Source: Thomasclavelia ramosa DSM 1402 | GTDB taxonomy: Bacteria; Bacillota_I; Bacilli_A; Erysipelotrichales; Coprobacillaceae | Length of the DNA: 64,000 bases | Direction of reading: 5' to 3' | Assembly: GCF_014131695.1 (NCBI RefSeq) | Contig: NZ_CP036346.1 | Span: 186,001-250,000 of the forward strand | Shown: piece after piece, positions 45,413-53,734 of the stretch | How the letters are laid out: each line of letters starts with the position of its first letter | Numbering within the stretch: position 1 is the first letter of the stretch | Notes under the pieces: generated by a model | Seen by the model: only the letters and a program-made list of their open reading frames with translations | Database searches by the model: none | Told to the model about the DNA's origin: nothing | Position numbers and translations under genes: made by a program

Positions 45413-46305
45413 AAAAAGTATTATTAATATTGGTTGCCATCATAACGATGACAATTAATATTAAACCAGCTTTTGCCCTAGACGATGGAGCGTACTTAAT
45501 TGGACGCTCCACGTCTTACGTTAATCCTCTAACTGGTAACACCGAAGATGGTGGTACTAATATTACATTAGGTGATAGCATGGTTTCAAGTATTGTAGAA
45601 GGCAATTTGTTATTAGAGCAAACTGGTGGTAAATATTATATTACTGTTGGTTTGGGATTAGCTTCAAATGTTTCAAATGTAAGATTTAAAATCATGAATA
45701 GTGGTGGTTCTTTTAATAGTGTTAGTGCTACTAAAACAGGAAGTAGTAGTGCTAATGGTGACACGGTAAATCATTATCGAATTCAAATTAATTCATTAAA
45801 TGATTATATTAGTCCTATCATGTATGTCGCTCCAATGGGGCGTGATGTGCAATTTTTTATTAAATTAAATCAAGGATCTATTACTCCGGGAACAGGTGTA
45901 TACACTAGTACCATGGTACCAGCCACTGCCGATAATGGAAATTCGGTAAATAATAATTCAACTACTAATAATAGCACCAGCAATAATACAAGTACGAATT
46001 CTAATCAAACTAGTGATACGACAACAAATGAAGAACAACCAGTGGTAGAAACGCCGGTAACTACAGTGGGGGAAGTGTCACGTGAAAGTTTATTTGATGG
46101 TATTTCTGGCTTATCTAGCCATGTAATTGATACAAATGGCAAAGTTAATGAAAAGAAGAAATTGACAGTTAAAAATTTATTAAAACAAAGTGAGCAAAAA
46201 AAGGATAGTAGTAATAATACGCTGTTGATTATTGGAATTGTAGCGGTTATAGCTGTCGTAGCAGGAGGGGGAGCATATTATTATGTTAAAAAAGTTAAAA
46301 AATAG
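45403..46305 (+). CDS. Shp-like heme-transfer surface protein
   Basis: 300 aa. A signal peptide (about 1-26) is followed by a heme-binding domain (about 28-156) that closely follows streptococcal Shp: YVNPLTGNTEDGGTNI, LGDSMV with Met60, and YVAPMGRDVQFFI with Met145. In Shp two methionines coordinate heme, and these two match their positions. A long Asn/Thr/Ser linker and a C-terminal membrane segment (IIGIVAVIAVVAGGGAYYYV) anchor it. It would pass heme from NEAT proteins to the lipoprotein. It starts inside the 3' end of the previous gene and overlaps the next. Confidence 0.85.
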   Translation: MQIKKVLLILVAIITMTINIKPAFALDDGAYLIGRSTSYVNPLTGNTEDGGTNITLGDSMVSSIVEGNLLLEQTGGKYYITVGLGLASNVSNVRFKIMNSGGSFNSVSATKTGSSSANGDTVNHYRIQINSLNDYISPIMYVAPMGRDVQFFIKLNQGSITPGTGVYTSTMVPATADNGNSVNNNSTTNNSTSNNTSTNSNQTSDTTTNEEQPVVETPVTTVGEVSRESLFDGISGLSSHVIDTNGKVNEKKKLTVKNLLKQSEQKKDSSNNTLLIIGIVAVIAVVAGGGAYYYVKKVKK

Positions 46306-47170
46306 TTTTCTTGTTCTTGTCCTTGCTTTGTCAATGATTGGTTGTGTAGATCAAAGTGGAAAAAGTGATAATAATAATTTGACGATTGCAGCAACTTCGG
46401 TAGCTGTTACGGAAATTTTAGAAGCTTTGGATGTTCCAGCTGATCAGGTAATTGGCATTCCGACGACTGAAAGTTATACAGTACCAAAGAAATATAAAAA
46501 AGCGACAGAACTAGGAACTGCAATGTCGCCAGATATGGAAGTATTGTCAACTTTAAAACCATCGCTAGTATTAAGCCCTAATTCATTGGAGGGTGATTTA
46601 GCTTCTAAATATGAAAAAATTGCTGTAAGTTCTAGTTTCTTAAATCTTAAAAGTGTAGCAGGTATGTTTAAAAGTATTGAGGAGTTAGGAAGCTTATTAG
46701 GTAAAGAGAAAAAAGCGAATAAATTAGTAGATGAATTTGTTAATTATATGGTTGAATTTAGAGCTAAATACCAAAACACAGCAAGTCCACGGGTTTTAAT
46801 TTTGATGGGTTTGCCAGGTGGCAGCTACCTTGTTGCTACAGAATCTAGCTATGTTGGTGATTTAGTAAAATTAGCTGGTGGAACAAATGTTTATGGTAAT
46901 GGTAATGGTCAGGATTTTGTCAATGTCAATGCTGAAGATATGTTACAACAAAATCCTGATATTATCTTGAGAACTAGTCATGCGATGCCAGAGGAAGTAA
47001 TGAAGAATTTTGAAACCGAATTTGCTCAAAATGATATTTGGAGTAAATTCAGTGCAGTTCAAAATGGAAAAGTTTATAATTTAGATAATAATTATTTTGG
47101 GATGAGTGCTAATTTTAATTATCAAAAAGGCTTAGAAAATTTAGAAGGAATTTTATATGGAACTAATTAA
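46283..47170 (+). CDS. Heme ABC transporter substrate-binding lipoprotein (HtsA/SiaA/IsdE-like)
   Basis: 295 aa with a lipobox ending at Cys21. LTIAATSVAVTEILEALDV and ELGTAMSPDMEVLSTLKPS match IsdE/HtsA. The axial heme ligands are probably Met81 and His233 (ILRTSHAMPEE), as the equivalent Met and His are in IsdE. It receives heme from the Shp-like protein. It overlaps both neighbours. Confidence 0.9.
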   Translation: MLKKLKNSFLVLVLALSMIGCVDQSGKSDNNNLTIAATSVAVTEILEALDVPADQVIGIPTTESYTVPKKYKKATELGTAMSPDMEVLSTLKPSLVLSPNSLEGDLASKYEKIAVSSSFLNLKSVAGMFKSIEELGSLLGKEKKANKLVDEFVNYMVEFRAKYQNTASPRVLILMGLPGGSYLVATESSYVGDLVKLAGGTNVYGNGNGQDFVNVNAEDMLQQNPDIILRTSHAMPEEVMKNFETEFAQNDIWSKFSAVQNGKVYNLDNNYFGMSANFNYQKGLENLEGILYGTN

Positions 47171-48140
47171 AAAACATCCGCGAATATTTATAATCTTTTT
47201 AATATTAGTATTATTTATCTGTTTTTTTATCGCAATAAATCTTGGAAGTATTCAAGTTTCAATTGTTCAATTGTTTAAAGGGTTATTTATTGAATACGAT
47301 GTCGATGTAGCAAGTGTATATAGTATTCGCTTTCCAAGAATTATCATCTCCATGTTAGTAGGTGGTGCATTAGCATTATCTGGACTTTTATTTCAAGTTG
47401 TTTTAAAGAATCCGTTAGCTGATCCGGGAATCATTGGAATTGCTAATGGGGCGAGTTTAGTTAGTGTACTAGTTGGTTTATTTTTGCCTCAACTATCTGC
47501 GATTGCTCCTTTACTATCATTCTTTGGAGGTTTAATAACATTTGCAATTATTTATAGTTTATCGTGGAAAGCTGGATTTAAAACAACTCGAATCATTTTG
47601 ATTGGGGTGGCAATCAACTATACGATCAGTGCTCTTGTTACCCTCGCAAATAGTGCAACTGCTTCAATCACAAGTGGTGCTACGGGTACTATTTCCTTGT
47701 ATACTTGGCAAGATGTTACGACCTTATTAATTTATTTGGTTCCTGTAATAATCATTACTTTATTTATGGCGAAGGGATGTAATCTATTAGGGTTAGAAGA
47801 TCGAACCCTTACTTCGCTAGGAGTAAATGTGAATGTATATCGCTTTGGTTTATCATTATTAGCAGTTTTATTATGCAGTATTAGTGTAGCAGTAGTTGGG
47901 GTAATTGGCTTTATTGGTCTGCTAGTACCTCATATTTCAAGATTGTTAGTGGGAACTGAACATAAACATTTGATACCAATTAGTATATTGATAGGAGCGA
48001 TTGTTTTGTTAGTTGCGGATACGGTAGGAAGAATTATTATGGCTCCCTATGAGATCTCGGCAGCCATTATTATGGCTATCATTGGTGGACCTTTATTTAT
48101 TATCTTATTGAAACGGAGTATTGATGTTGATGGAAGTTAA
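47157..48140 (+). CDS. Heme ABC transporter permease (FecCD family, HtsB/IsdF-like)
   Basis: 327 aa, about nine membrane segments. RFPRIISMLVGGALALSG, LKNPLADPGIIGIANG and VGVIGFIGLLVPHISRLLVG are typical. Only one permease gene is present, so it probably acts as a homodimer. It overlaps the lipoprotein gene by 14 bp and the ATPase gene by about 17 bp. Confidence 0.92.
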   Translation: MELIKKHPRIFIIFLILVLFICFFIAINLGSIQVSIVQLFKGLFIEYDVDVASVYSIRFPRIIISMLVGGALALSGLLFQVVLKNPLADPGIIGIANGASLVSVLVGLFLPQLSAIAPLLSFFGGLITFAIIYSLSWKAGFKTTRIILIGVAINYTISALVTLANSATASITSGATGTISLYTWQDVTTLLIYLVPVIIITLFMAKGCNLLGLEDRTLTSLGVNVNVYRFGLSLLAVLLCSISVAVVGVIGFIGLLVPHISRLLVGTEHKHLIPISILIGAIVLLVADTVGRIIMAPYEISAAIIMAIIGGPLFIILLKRSIDVDGS

Positions 48141-48891
48141 AAAAATTAAATTTAGTTATCAAGATAAACCGTTTATTGAAGAACTTTCGGTAAAATTTAA
48201 AAAGAATAAGATTACATCGATCATTGGTCCTAATGGTAGTGGTAAATCGACTTTATTAATGCTTTTAAGTCGTATTTATAAAGCCAAAGATGGAACAATA
48301 ACATTAAATGATAAAAATGTCTGGGACTATAAGATCAAGGAATTTGCTAAAAACGTTGCAGTAGTTCACCAAAAGAATCAGATTTATGGGGATTTAGATG
48401 TTAAGACAATTGTTGGTTATGGACGTTTACCATATTTAAGTTATCATCAAAATCTAAGCGAGGAAGATTATCAAATTATAGATTGGGCCATTGCAACAAC
48501 TAATCTAAAAGAATACGAAAATCGTTTGTTAGCGAATTTGTCTGGTGGTCAGCAGCAGCGTGTTTGGTTGGCAATGGCTTTAGCTCAAAAAACACCTATT
48601 TTATTACTGGATGAGCCAACTACATATTTAGATGTTAAATATCAAATTGAAATACTTAATTTAATAAAAGAAATAAATAAAAAATATCAAATGACGATTA
48701 TTATGGTTCATCATGATATTAATCAAGCAATCAATTATAGTGATGAAATCATTGCAATGAAAGATGGGAAAATCTTATTTCAAGGAGTTCCTGAGGAAGT
48801 AATAACTTCAGCATCATTAAAGTCTTTATATGATTATGATTTATCAGTGATTGATTATAATCATCAAAAAATAGTATTAAATTATCAATAG
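48124..48891 (+). CDS. Heme ABC transporter ATP-binding protein (HtsC-like)
   Basis: About 255 aa. Walker A is IIGPNGSGKSTLLM, the signature is LSGGQQQRVWLAM, and Walker B is ILLLDEPTTYLD. CGGAG precedes the ATG at 48124; ATG 48130 is also possible. It is the last gene of the NEAT-Shp-Hts operon. No clear terminator follows before the small-RNA promoter. Confidence 0.92.
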   Translation: MLMEVKKIKFSYQDKPFIEELSVKFKKNKITSIIGPNGSGKSTLLMLLSRIYKAKDGTITLNDKNVWDYKIKEFAKNVAVVHQKNQIYGDLDVKTIVGYGRLPYLSYHQNLSEEDYQIIDWAIATTNLKEYENRLLANLSGGQQQRVWLAMALAQKTPILLLDEPTTYLDVKYQIEILNLIKEINKKYQMTIIMVHHDINQAINYSDEIIAMKDGKILFQGVPEEVITSASLKSLYDYDLSVIDYNHQKIVLNYQ

Positions 48892-48915
48892 CTAACATAA
48901 TTTACCGTTGTTAGA

Positions 48916-48967
48916 AGTTAATCTTAGATATTTATAATTTAATCTAGCGATATTTAATTACTATACT
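48916..48967 (+). promoter_or_regulatory. Promoter block of small RNA 1, conserved with small RNA 2
   Basis: These 52 bp end in the -10 element TATACT (48962-48967) and match 45 of 52 positions of the block at 53678-53729. They contain two similar half-sites, TTAATCTTAGATATTT and TTAATCTAGCGATATTT, about 21 bp apart, with the second overlapping the -35 position. No good -35 is present, which suggests an activator. Confidence 0.65.
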
Positions 48968-48973
48968 AAGGAA

Positions 48974-49175
48974 TGTAGTCAGGATTGTTTAAATAGTTTT
49001 TCAATCCCTTCTCCAAATGACTACTCTTCATGATATTCTTTCCGGATATCAATAAATTTAGATAGAGTCCCACTATCTGTACTCAAAATGAAAAACAGCC
49101 ATTAAACAATCTTTTATAGAAACTTCCTAAAGTAAATAGAGTTTGCTATATAGAAAAGTTAATTGGCTGTTTTTG
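48974..49175 (+). ncRNA. Candidate small RNA 1
   Basis: It has no open frame of note. Stems: GTAGTC/GACTAC (48975-48980, 49019-49024) with inner GGATTG/CAATCC; GATAT/ATATC (49032-49050) with loop TCTTTCCGG; AGATAG/CTATCT (49060-49078) with loop AGTCCCA. Several unpaired C-rich runs are visible (TCCCTTCTCC). It ends at an inverted repeat ACAGCCA/TGGCTGT followed by a T run. The segment ACTCTTCATGATAT (with stem) is shared with small RNA 2. Confidence 0.6.
49091..49174. terminator. Probable bidirectional terminator of small RNA 1 and the trkA operon
   Basis: The 7-bp core ACAGCCA/TGGCTGT, extended imperfectly, spans about 50 nt. It has A-run and T-run flanks on both sides, so it can act on both strands, ending the plus-strand RNA and the convergent trkA operon. 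Confidence 0.55.
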
Positions 49176-49184
49176 TGTTAATTA

Positions 49185-49850
49185 TTAACTAACAAATATT
49201 TCATTTAATTTTCCAATTGCCTGCTCATCGCCAAAAGCGAGAATATCTTGTCCGGCTTCAATTAGCGTATCTCCGTGAGGAATCATTAATTCATCATCAT
49301 TGTAAATCGCAATTAAGAGAGCATTGTTTGGTAAAGAAATTTCAGAAATTTGTTTGCCGGCATATCGTGATTGATAATCAACTCGAATTCGCACGATTGA
49401 AAAATCACCTTTAGATAATTTCATTAAGGTCATAATTGATTGATAATTCATTTCATCAGCAATCATATGACCAATAATGTCAGCTTGATTGATTTTAGCA
49501 TCAACTCCCATTCCAGAATTAAATAACCAGGCATTTTTAGGGTTATTAACACGAGCAATTATTCGTGGAACGTCATATTCAAATTTAGAAACCATGGCAG
49601 TAGTTAAATTGACTTCATCTAATCCAGTTACACAGACTAAGGCCTGACAAGTTCTAACGCCTGCTTTTTCAAGAACCTCAATATCTGTTCCATCGCCGAT
49701 TACTAAACATTCTTCTGGTAGTCCGGCATTTTTATAGTTTTCAAGTGCTTTAGTTCTATTTTCAATAACACGGACCTCATGGTTATTTTTAAGTAGTAAA
49801 CTTGTGATATAAGAACCAATTTGACCTCCACCTACTATAATTATTTTCAT
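49185..49850 (-). CDS. TrkA/KtrA-like RCK protein 2
   Basis: About 221 aa, the length of KtrA. A Rossmann RCK-N domain (IIIVGGGQIGSYITSLL; ECLVIGDGTDIEVLEKAGV) is followed by RCK-C (about 140-221). Such proteins gate K+ channels or transporters in response to nucleotides. The ATG at 49850 follows GAGGTG; a GTG at 49859 is less likely. It is the third gene of the ATPase operon. No TrkH/KtrB-type membrane partner is in the window. Confidence 0.88.
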   Translation of the reverse strand: MKIIIVGGGQIGSYITSLLLKNNHEVRVIENRTKALENYKNAGLPEECLVIGDGTDIEVLEKAGVRTCQALVCVTGLDEVNLTTAMVSKFEYDVPRIIARVNNPKNAWLFNSGMGVDAKINQADIIGHMIADEMNYQSIMTLMKLSKGDFSIVRIRVDYQSRYAGKQISEISLPNNALLIAIYNDDELMIPHGDTLIEAGQDILAFGDEQAIGKLNEIFVS

Positions 49851-49862
49851 TTTTTTCACCTC

Positions 49863-50510
49863 TTAATACAAAATTTCTTTAAATTTTAATAATGATTCCT
49901 CTAGTACAGAAAAATAAATCGTATCATTATCTTTTATTTTAGTATCTTTTAAAGGCATCATTGTAATATCATGTCGTTCAATTGCGACAACTTCAAACTC
50001 ACCATGAAGAGAAATTTCATCGACTGTTTTTCCTATTAAAGATAAGGATGCTTTAATTTTAATAATTTTTATTTCACTGTCTTCACCAATTTTTTTAACT
50101 ACTTGAAGCCGATTACTGTCAAAATAATCTAAGATCCTTTCAACACCCAAATCAGTAATTGAAATTGTATGAATTCCCATTGAACGAAAAATCCGTGCCT
50201 TTGATTTATCATACATTCTGGCGATTACATTATTAACATGGTAAATATTATGAGCAATATTACTAACAACAGCATTAATAGCATCACTGCTTGAACAACT
50301 GATCAAAGCATCAGCAACTTTGATTCCGGCACTTTCTAGAACATCTTTATCGTACCCCATTCCCAATACTGTCCGTCCGGTAAAATTACCACCAAGATTA
50401 TTAAAAGCCTCTTCACGATTGTCAATTATAGTGACATCATGATTTTGATTATTTAAATAATTTGCTAATCGGGTACCAAATTTTCCACACCCAACGATTA
50501 TAATTTTCAT
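49863..50510 (-). CDS. TrkA/KtrA-like RCK protein 1
   Basis: 215 aa. RCK-N has IIIVGCGKFGTRLANYL and VLGMGYDKDVLESAGI; RCK-C follows from about residue 135. It is similar in build to the next gene, and the two may form a heteromeric ring. AGGAGG lies upstream of the ATG. It starts 14 bp after the ATPase stop. Confidence 0.88.
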   Translation of the reverse strand: MKIIIVGCGKFGTRLANYLNNQNHDVTIIDNREEAFNNLGGNFTGRTVLGMGYDKDVLESAGIKVADALISCSSSDAINAVVSNIAHNIYHVNNVIARMYDKSKARIFRSMGIHTISITDLGVERILDYFDSNRLQVVKKIGEDSEIKIIKIKASLSLIGKTVDEISLHGEFEVVAIERHDITMMPLKDTKIKDNDTIYFSVLEESLLKFKEILY

Positions 50511-50524
50511 AGGTTTCCATCCTC

Positions 50525-53335
50525 CTATTTGTCTTTATTTCTTAATATTTTCTTTCTTAATTCCTCAATTCCAAAAACAATAAAAGGAATTGGCAAAGCA
50601 TATAGCCATTCTATTAACCCAATTGGCGCAGTATTGAAGATACCATTTAAAAAAGGAATATAGACTACGGCTAATAAAATAACAAACTCTACAACTAATC
50701 CTAAATTAATATAATGATTGGAGAAGATTCCGCGTTTAAATACTGATTCTTTTTCAGTTCGGTTGTTCATGACCATTCCCATCTGTGAAAAAACAACCCC
50801 AACTAGCATCATCGTCGTTGCTTCGTTATAGAGCGCAGTTCCTTCTGGAGCCAATGGATTATGAGGCCAACCATTCAAATAGTTTACAAGGAAATATCCT
50901 CCTAAGGCAAATAGCGTTATAATCAAGCCATACCAAATAAAACCTACTAAAATTACTTTTTTATTAAGTAATCTTTCATCGATTCGACGAGGTGGCTGAT
51001 TCATAATATTATCTTCAGGATGTTCTGCCCCTAAACCAAGCGCAGGAATCATATCAGTTCCAATATCAATAGTTAAAATTTGCATGATTGTAAGGGGCAT
51101 TGGGACTAAACCGCCACTAAGCAAATATAGAGCAGGGGCAGCAGCTTCTGGGGTGTTGCTATCAAAAATATAACGTAAGAATTTACGAATATTATTATAA
51201 ACAGCACGACCTTCTTCGATTGCACGAACAATTGAGGCAAAATTATCATCTGTTAAAATCATGTCAGCAGCCTCTTTAGCAACATCGGTACCAGTTATTC
51301 CCATAGCAACACCAATATCCGCTTTTTTTAGAGCCGGAGAGTCATTAACACCATCACCAGTTACAGCTACAATATTTCCCATTTCTTGTAAAGCACAAAC
51401 AATACGATATTTTTGATCTGGTGCCATTCGAGCAAAGACCACTTCGCCTTCTAAAACGTTTTTAAGTTCTTGATCATTCATTTTGCTTAATTCTGTTCCA
51501 GAAACTATTCGAGCGGTATCGCTTTTAATAATCCCAATTTTGCGAGCAATACTTTCTGCTGTTAAACCATAATCTCCGGTAATCATAACGATTTTAATTC
51601 CGGCACTATGGCATAATTCCACAGCTTCTTTGACTTCACTTCGTGGAGGGTCCTGCATTGCAATCAAGCCTAAAAAAGTTAGATCTTGTTCAATTAATTC
51701 AGGTGTATATTCGCGAATTGAACTAGGAAGTTTTTTATCATTATGAGCAATAGTACGATAGGCTACTGCTAAAACTCGCAACCCTTCACGAGCATACATA
51801 TCGTTTGCTTTCATAATATTGATGCGGTCTTCTTCACTGATTGGACAGGCTTTACTGCCTTTAAAACAACGATTACATAATTCCATAACTTCTTTTGGAG
51901 ACCCTTTTACAAATGCAATTCTCTGATTGCCTTCAAAAGAGTCTTTTAATTGATGGATCGTTGTCATTCGCTTCCGTCGAGATTCAAAAGGTAATTCTAA
52001 AATTCGTGGATATTGACTATTCAATTTATCAAGATCAATTTCAGCTTTTTTAGCTACAACTTCTAAACATGCTTCAGTAGGGTCACCTAAAACTGTATAA
52101 CGTGGATTAACACTCTTATTTTGTGGTGGTACTAACTTAGCGTTTGAACAAAGTACCGCACCACTTAATAATAGTCTTAAAACATTACTTTTCTTTGCGG
52201 TAATTTCTTGTTCATCAACATAGATTTTTCCATTTGGAACATATCCTTCGCCGCTGACATCCATTTGACTATCAAGAGTCCAAAGATGATTAACCGTCAT
52301 TTCATTTTGAGTTAAAGTACCAGTTTTATCAGAACAGATAACATTTGTACATCCTAAAGTTTCTACGGCTGATAGTTTCTTTACTAAAGCGTTATCTTTA
52401 GCCATTCGTTGAACAGATAAAGCAAGTGATAACGTAACAGCGGGTAAAAGACCTTCAGGAATAAAAGCAACAATCATTCCTAAAGAAAAAATAAATGACT
52501 CCAATAAGGGATCCTTAATTACAAATACAGCAATCAGCATAAACACGATTCCAACACTTAATGCAATAATTGCAATTTGTTTAGTTAGAACATTAAGTTC
52601 TTTTTGTAATGGAGATAAGCTTTTTTCAGTATTTTGAGTTAAATTAGCAATTTTCCCAAATTCACTATCCATTCCAGTTGCAACAACAACACAGTGGCAA
52701 GTACCAGAAGCAACAGTAGTACCGGTAAAGATCATATTTTCAGCTTCTAAGTATGAAACTTTTTCTTGCAGTGCCTCATAATTCTTTCTAATTGGATTAC
52801 TTTCACCTGTCAAAGTTGATTGATCTACTTGGAAATCACTACAACGTAAGATTCTAGCATCCCCACAAATTCGGTCACCTTCTTCTAAAATCATTATATC
52901 ACCAGGAACAATGTCCTCAGCAAATATTTTTACTTCTTTACCATCACGTACTACTCGGGCATAAGATGGCATCATCTTTTGCAACGCACTAGTTGCTTTT
53001 TCTGCTTTAAATTCTTGGAAGAAAGAAAAGAAGCCATTAATTAGATTGACACAGAAAATCGATATTCCTAATTCGACTGTTCCAGAAAGGATAGCTAGTA
53101 ATCCTCCACCCCATAATAGTAATGCCATTAGACTAGTAAAATTAGAAATTAGTTTTTTAAACATTGAACTTTGTTTCTTTTTGGAAATCTCATTCTTACC
53201 ATACTTTTTGAGACGATGTGATACCTGTTCTTCAGATAAACCGTCCATACTACTTTCCATTAAGGTATAGGCCTCAACCGGGGTCACATACATTATTTGA
53301 TAATTATTCAATTCATTATCTTCATTAATATTCAT
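50525..53335 (-). CDS. P-type cation ATPase with Na,K-ATPase-type (P2C-like) motifs
   Basis: 936 aa. The phosphorylated Asp336 is in CSDKTGTLTQNEMTV, the hinge is TGDGVNDSPA (659-668), and an actuator TGES occurs at about 176-179. M4 has IPEGLL (Glu294), M5 has SNTPE (726-730), and M6 has IDIGTDM (Asp757, Asp761). These match Na,K-ATPase motifs (PEGLL, SNxPE, IDxGTDMxPA) rather than the SERCA forms. It probably moves Na+, K+ or another cation. Two RCK genes follow in the operon. It is preceded by a structured leader with a terminator. Confidence 0.85.
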   Translation of the reverse strand: MNINEDNELNNYQIMYVTPVEAYTLMESSMDGLSEEQVSHRLKKYGKNEISKKKQSSMFKKLISNFTSLMALLLWGGGLLAILSGTVELGISIFCVNLINGFFSFFQEFKAEKATSALQKMMPSYARVVRDGKEVKIFAEDIVPGDIMILEEGDRICGDARILRCSDFQVDQSTLTGESNPIRKNYEALQEKVSYLEAENMIFTGTTVASGTCHCVVVATGMDSEFGKIANLTQNTEKSLSPLQKELNVLTKQIAIIALSVGIVFMLIAVFVIKDPLLESFIFSLGMIVAFIPEGLLPAVTLSLALSVQRMAKDNALVKKLSAVETLGCTNVICSDKTGTLTQNEMTVNHLWTLDSQMDVSGEGYVPNGKIYVDEQEITAKKSNVLRLLLSGAVLCSNAKLVPPQNKSVNPRYTVLGDPTEACLEVVAKKAEIDLDKLNSQYPRILELPFESRRKRMTTIHQLKDSFEGNQRIAFVKGSPKEVMELCNRCFKGSKACPISEEDRINIMKANDMYAREGLRVLAVAYRTIAHNDKKLPSSIREYTPELIEQDLTFLGLIAMQDPPRSEVKEAVELCHSAGIKIVMITGDYGLTAESIARKIGIIKSDTARIVSGTELSKMNDQELKNVLEGEVVFARMAPDQKYRIVCALQEMGNIVAVTGDGVNDSPALKKADIGVAMGITGTDVAKEAADMILTDDNFASIVRAIEEGRAVYNNIRKFLRYIFDSNTPEAAAPALYLLSGGLVPMPLTIMQILTIDIGTDMIPALGLGAEHPEDNIMNQPPRRIDERLLNKKVILVGFIWYGLIITLFALGGYFLVNYLNGWPHNPLAPEGTALYNEATTMMLVGVVFSQMGMVMNNRTEKESVFKRGIFSNHYINLGLVVEFVILLAVVYIPFLNGIFNTAPIGLIEWLYALPIPFIVFGIEELRKKILRNKDK

Positions 53336-53429
53336 ACGACAATTCTCCTAATACTCATTCCCTAAAATTAAAAACCAAAAAATATATTTATAACGATACC
53401 CGTTATCCCTCCTCAAGGCCTGTCAAAAT

Positions 53430-53460
53430 AAAAAAGACAGATTCTTTCTTGAATCTGTCT
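53430..53460 (-). terminator. Terminator inside the ATPase operon leader
   Basis: The perfect 10-bp stem AGACAGATTC/GAATCTGTCT has a 6-nt loop and is followed on the minus strand by a T run. It lies about 95 bp before the ATPase start codon, so it must be regulated or leaky. Confidence 0.85.
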
Positions 53461-53615
53461 AAATCGTAATTTACTTAACTATCAAAATAGTTCTTTTAAT
53501 CGTAAGCTTACATCGAATAAATAAAGCATTTTGCTTTATGACAGACTCCACCACTTATTCGATGCCAAAATAATAGCATAGGCAATAATAGGAGTCAACG
53601 AAACTAATCAAACGT
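53461..53615 (-). promoter_or_regulatory. Structured 5' leader of the ATPase operon, candidate riboswitch
   Basis: Reading the minus strand, GACTCC (53596-53591) can pair with GGAGTC (53549-53544). GCATCGAATAA (53565-53555) can pair with TTATTCGATGT (53520-53510). These helices interleave, giving a pseudoknot. Between them lies a perfect hairpin ATAAAGCA/TGCTTTAT (53539-53521), and downstream AACTAT/ATAGTT (53492-53477), then the terminator. A TATGAT -10 lies near 53620. It does not show the conserved cores of M-box or yybP-ykoY RNAs that I know. Confidence 0.5.
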
Positions 53616-53677
53616 AACCAAATCATAACAATTGTATTTTATACTCTTATCCATTAACATATTTATCCATATTTAAT

Positions 53678-53729
53678 AGTTAATTTTAGGTATTTTTGAT
53701 TAAATCTAACGATATTTACTTACTATACT
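53678..53729 (+). promoter_or_regulatory. Promoter block of small RNA 2
   Basis: It ends in TATACT (53724-53729) and matches the block at 48916-48967 in 45 of 52 positions, including the tandem TTAAT...TATTT half-sites. It is divergent from the ATPase leader promoter. Confidence 0.65.
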
Positions 53730-53734
53730 GTTAA

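Noticed and set aside
48891-48920. A sixth DtxR-like box after the heme ATPase gene
   Set aside because: CTAAC and GTTAG half-sites occur but in the wrong order and spacing.
53461-53615. Mg2+ M-box riboswitch
   Set aside because: TTCGTT at the 5' side and ACGATT at the 3' side recall M-box ends, but the conserved central motifs are absent and the element is too short.
53461-53615. yybP-ykoY Mn2+ riboswitch
   Set aside because: The GGGGAGUA-type loop and its conserved partner were not found.
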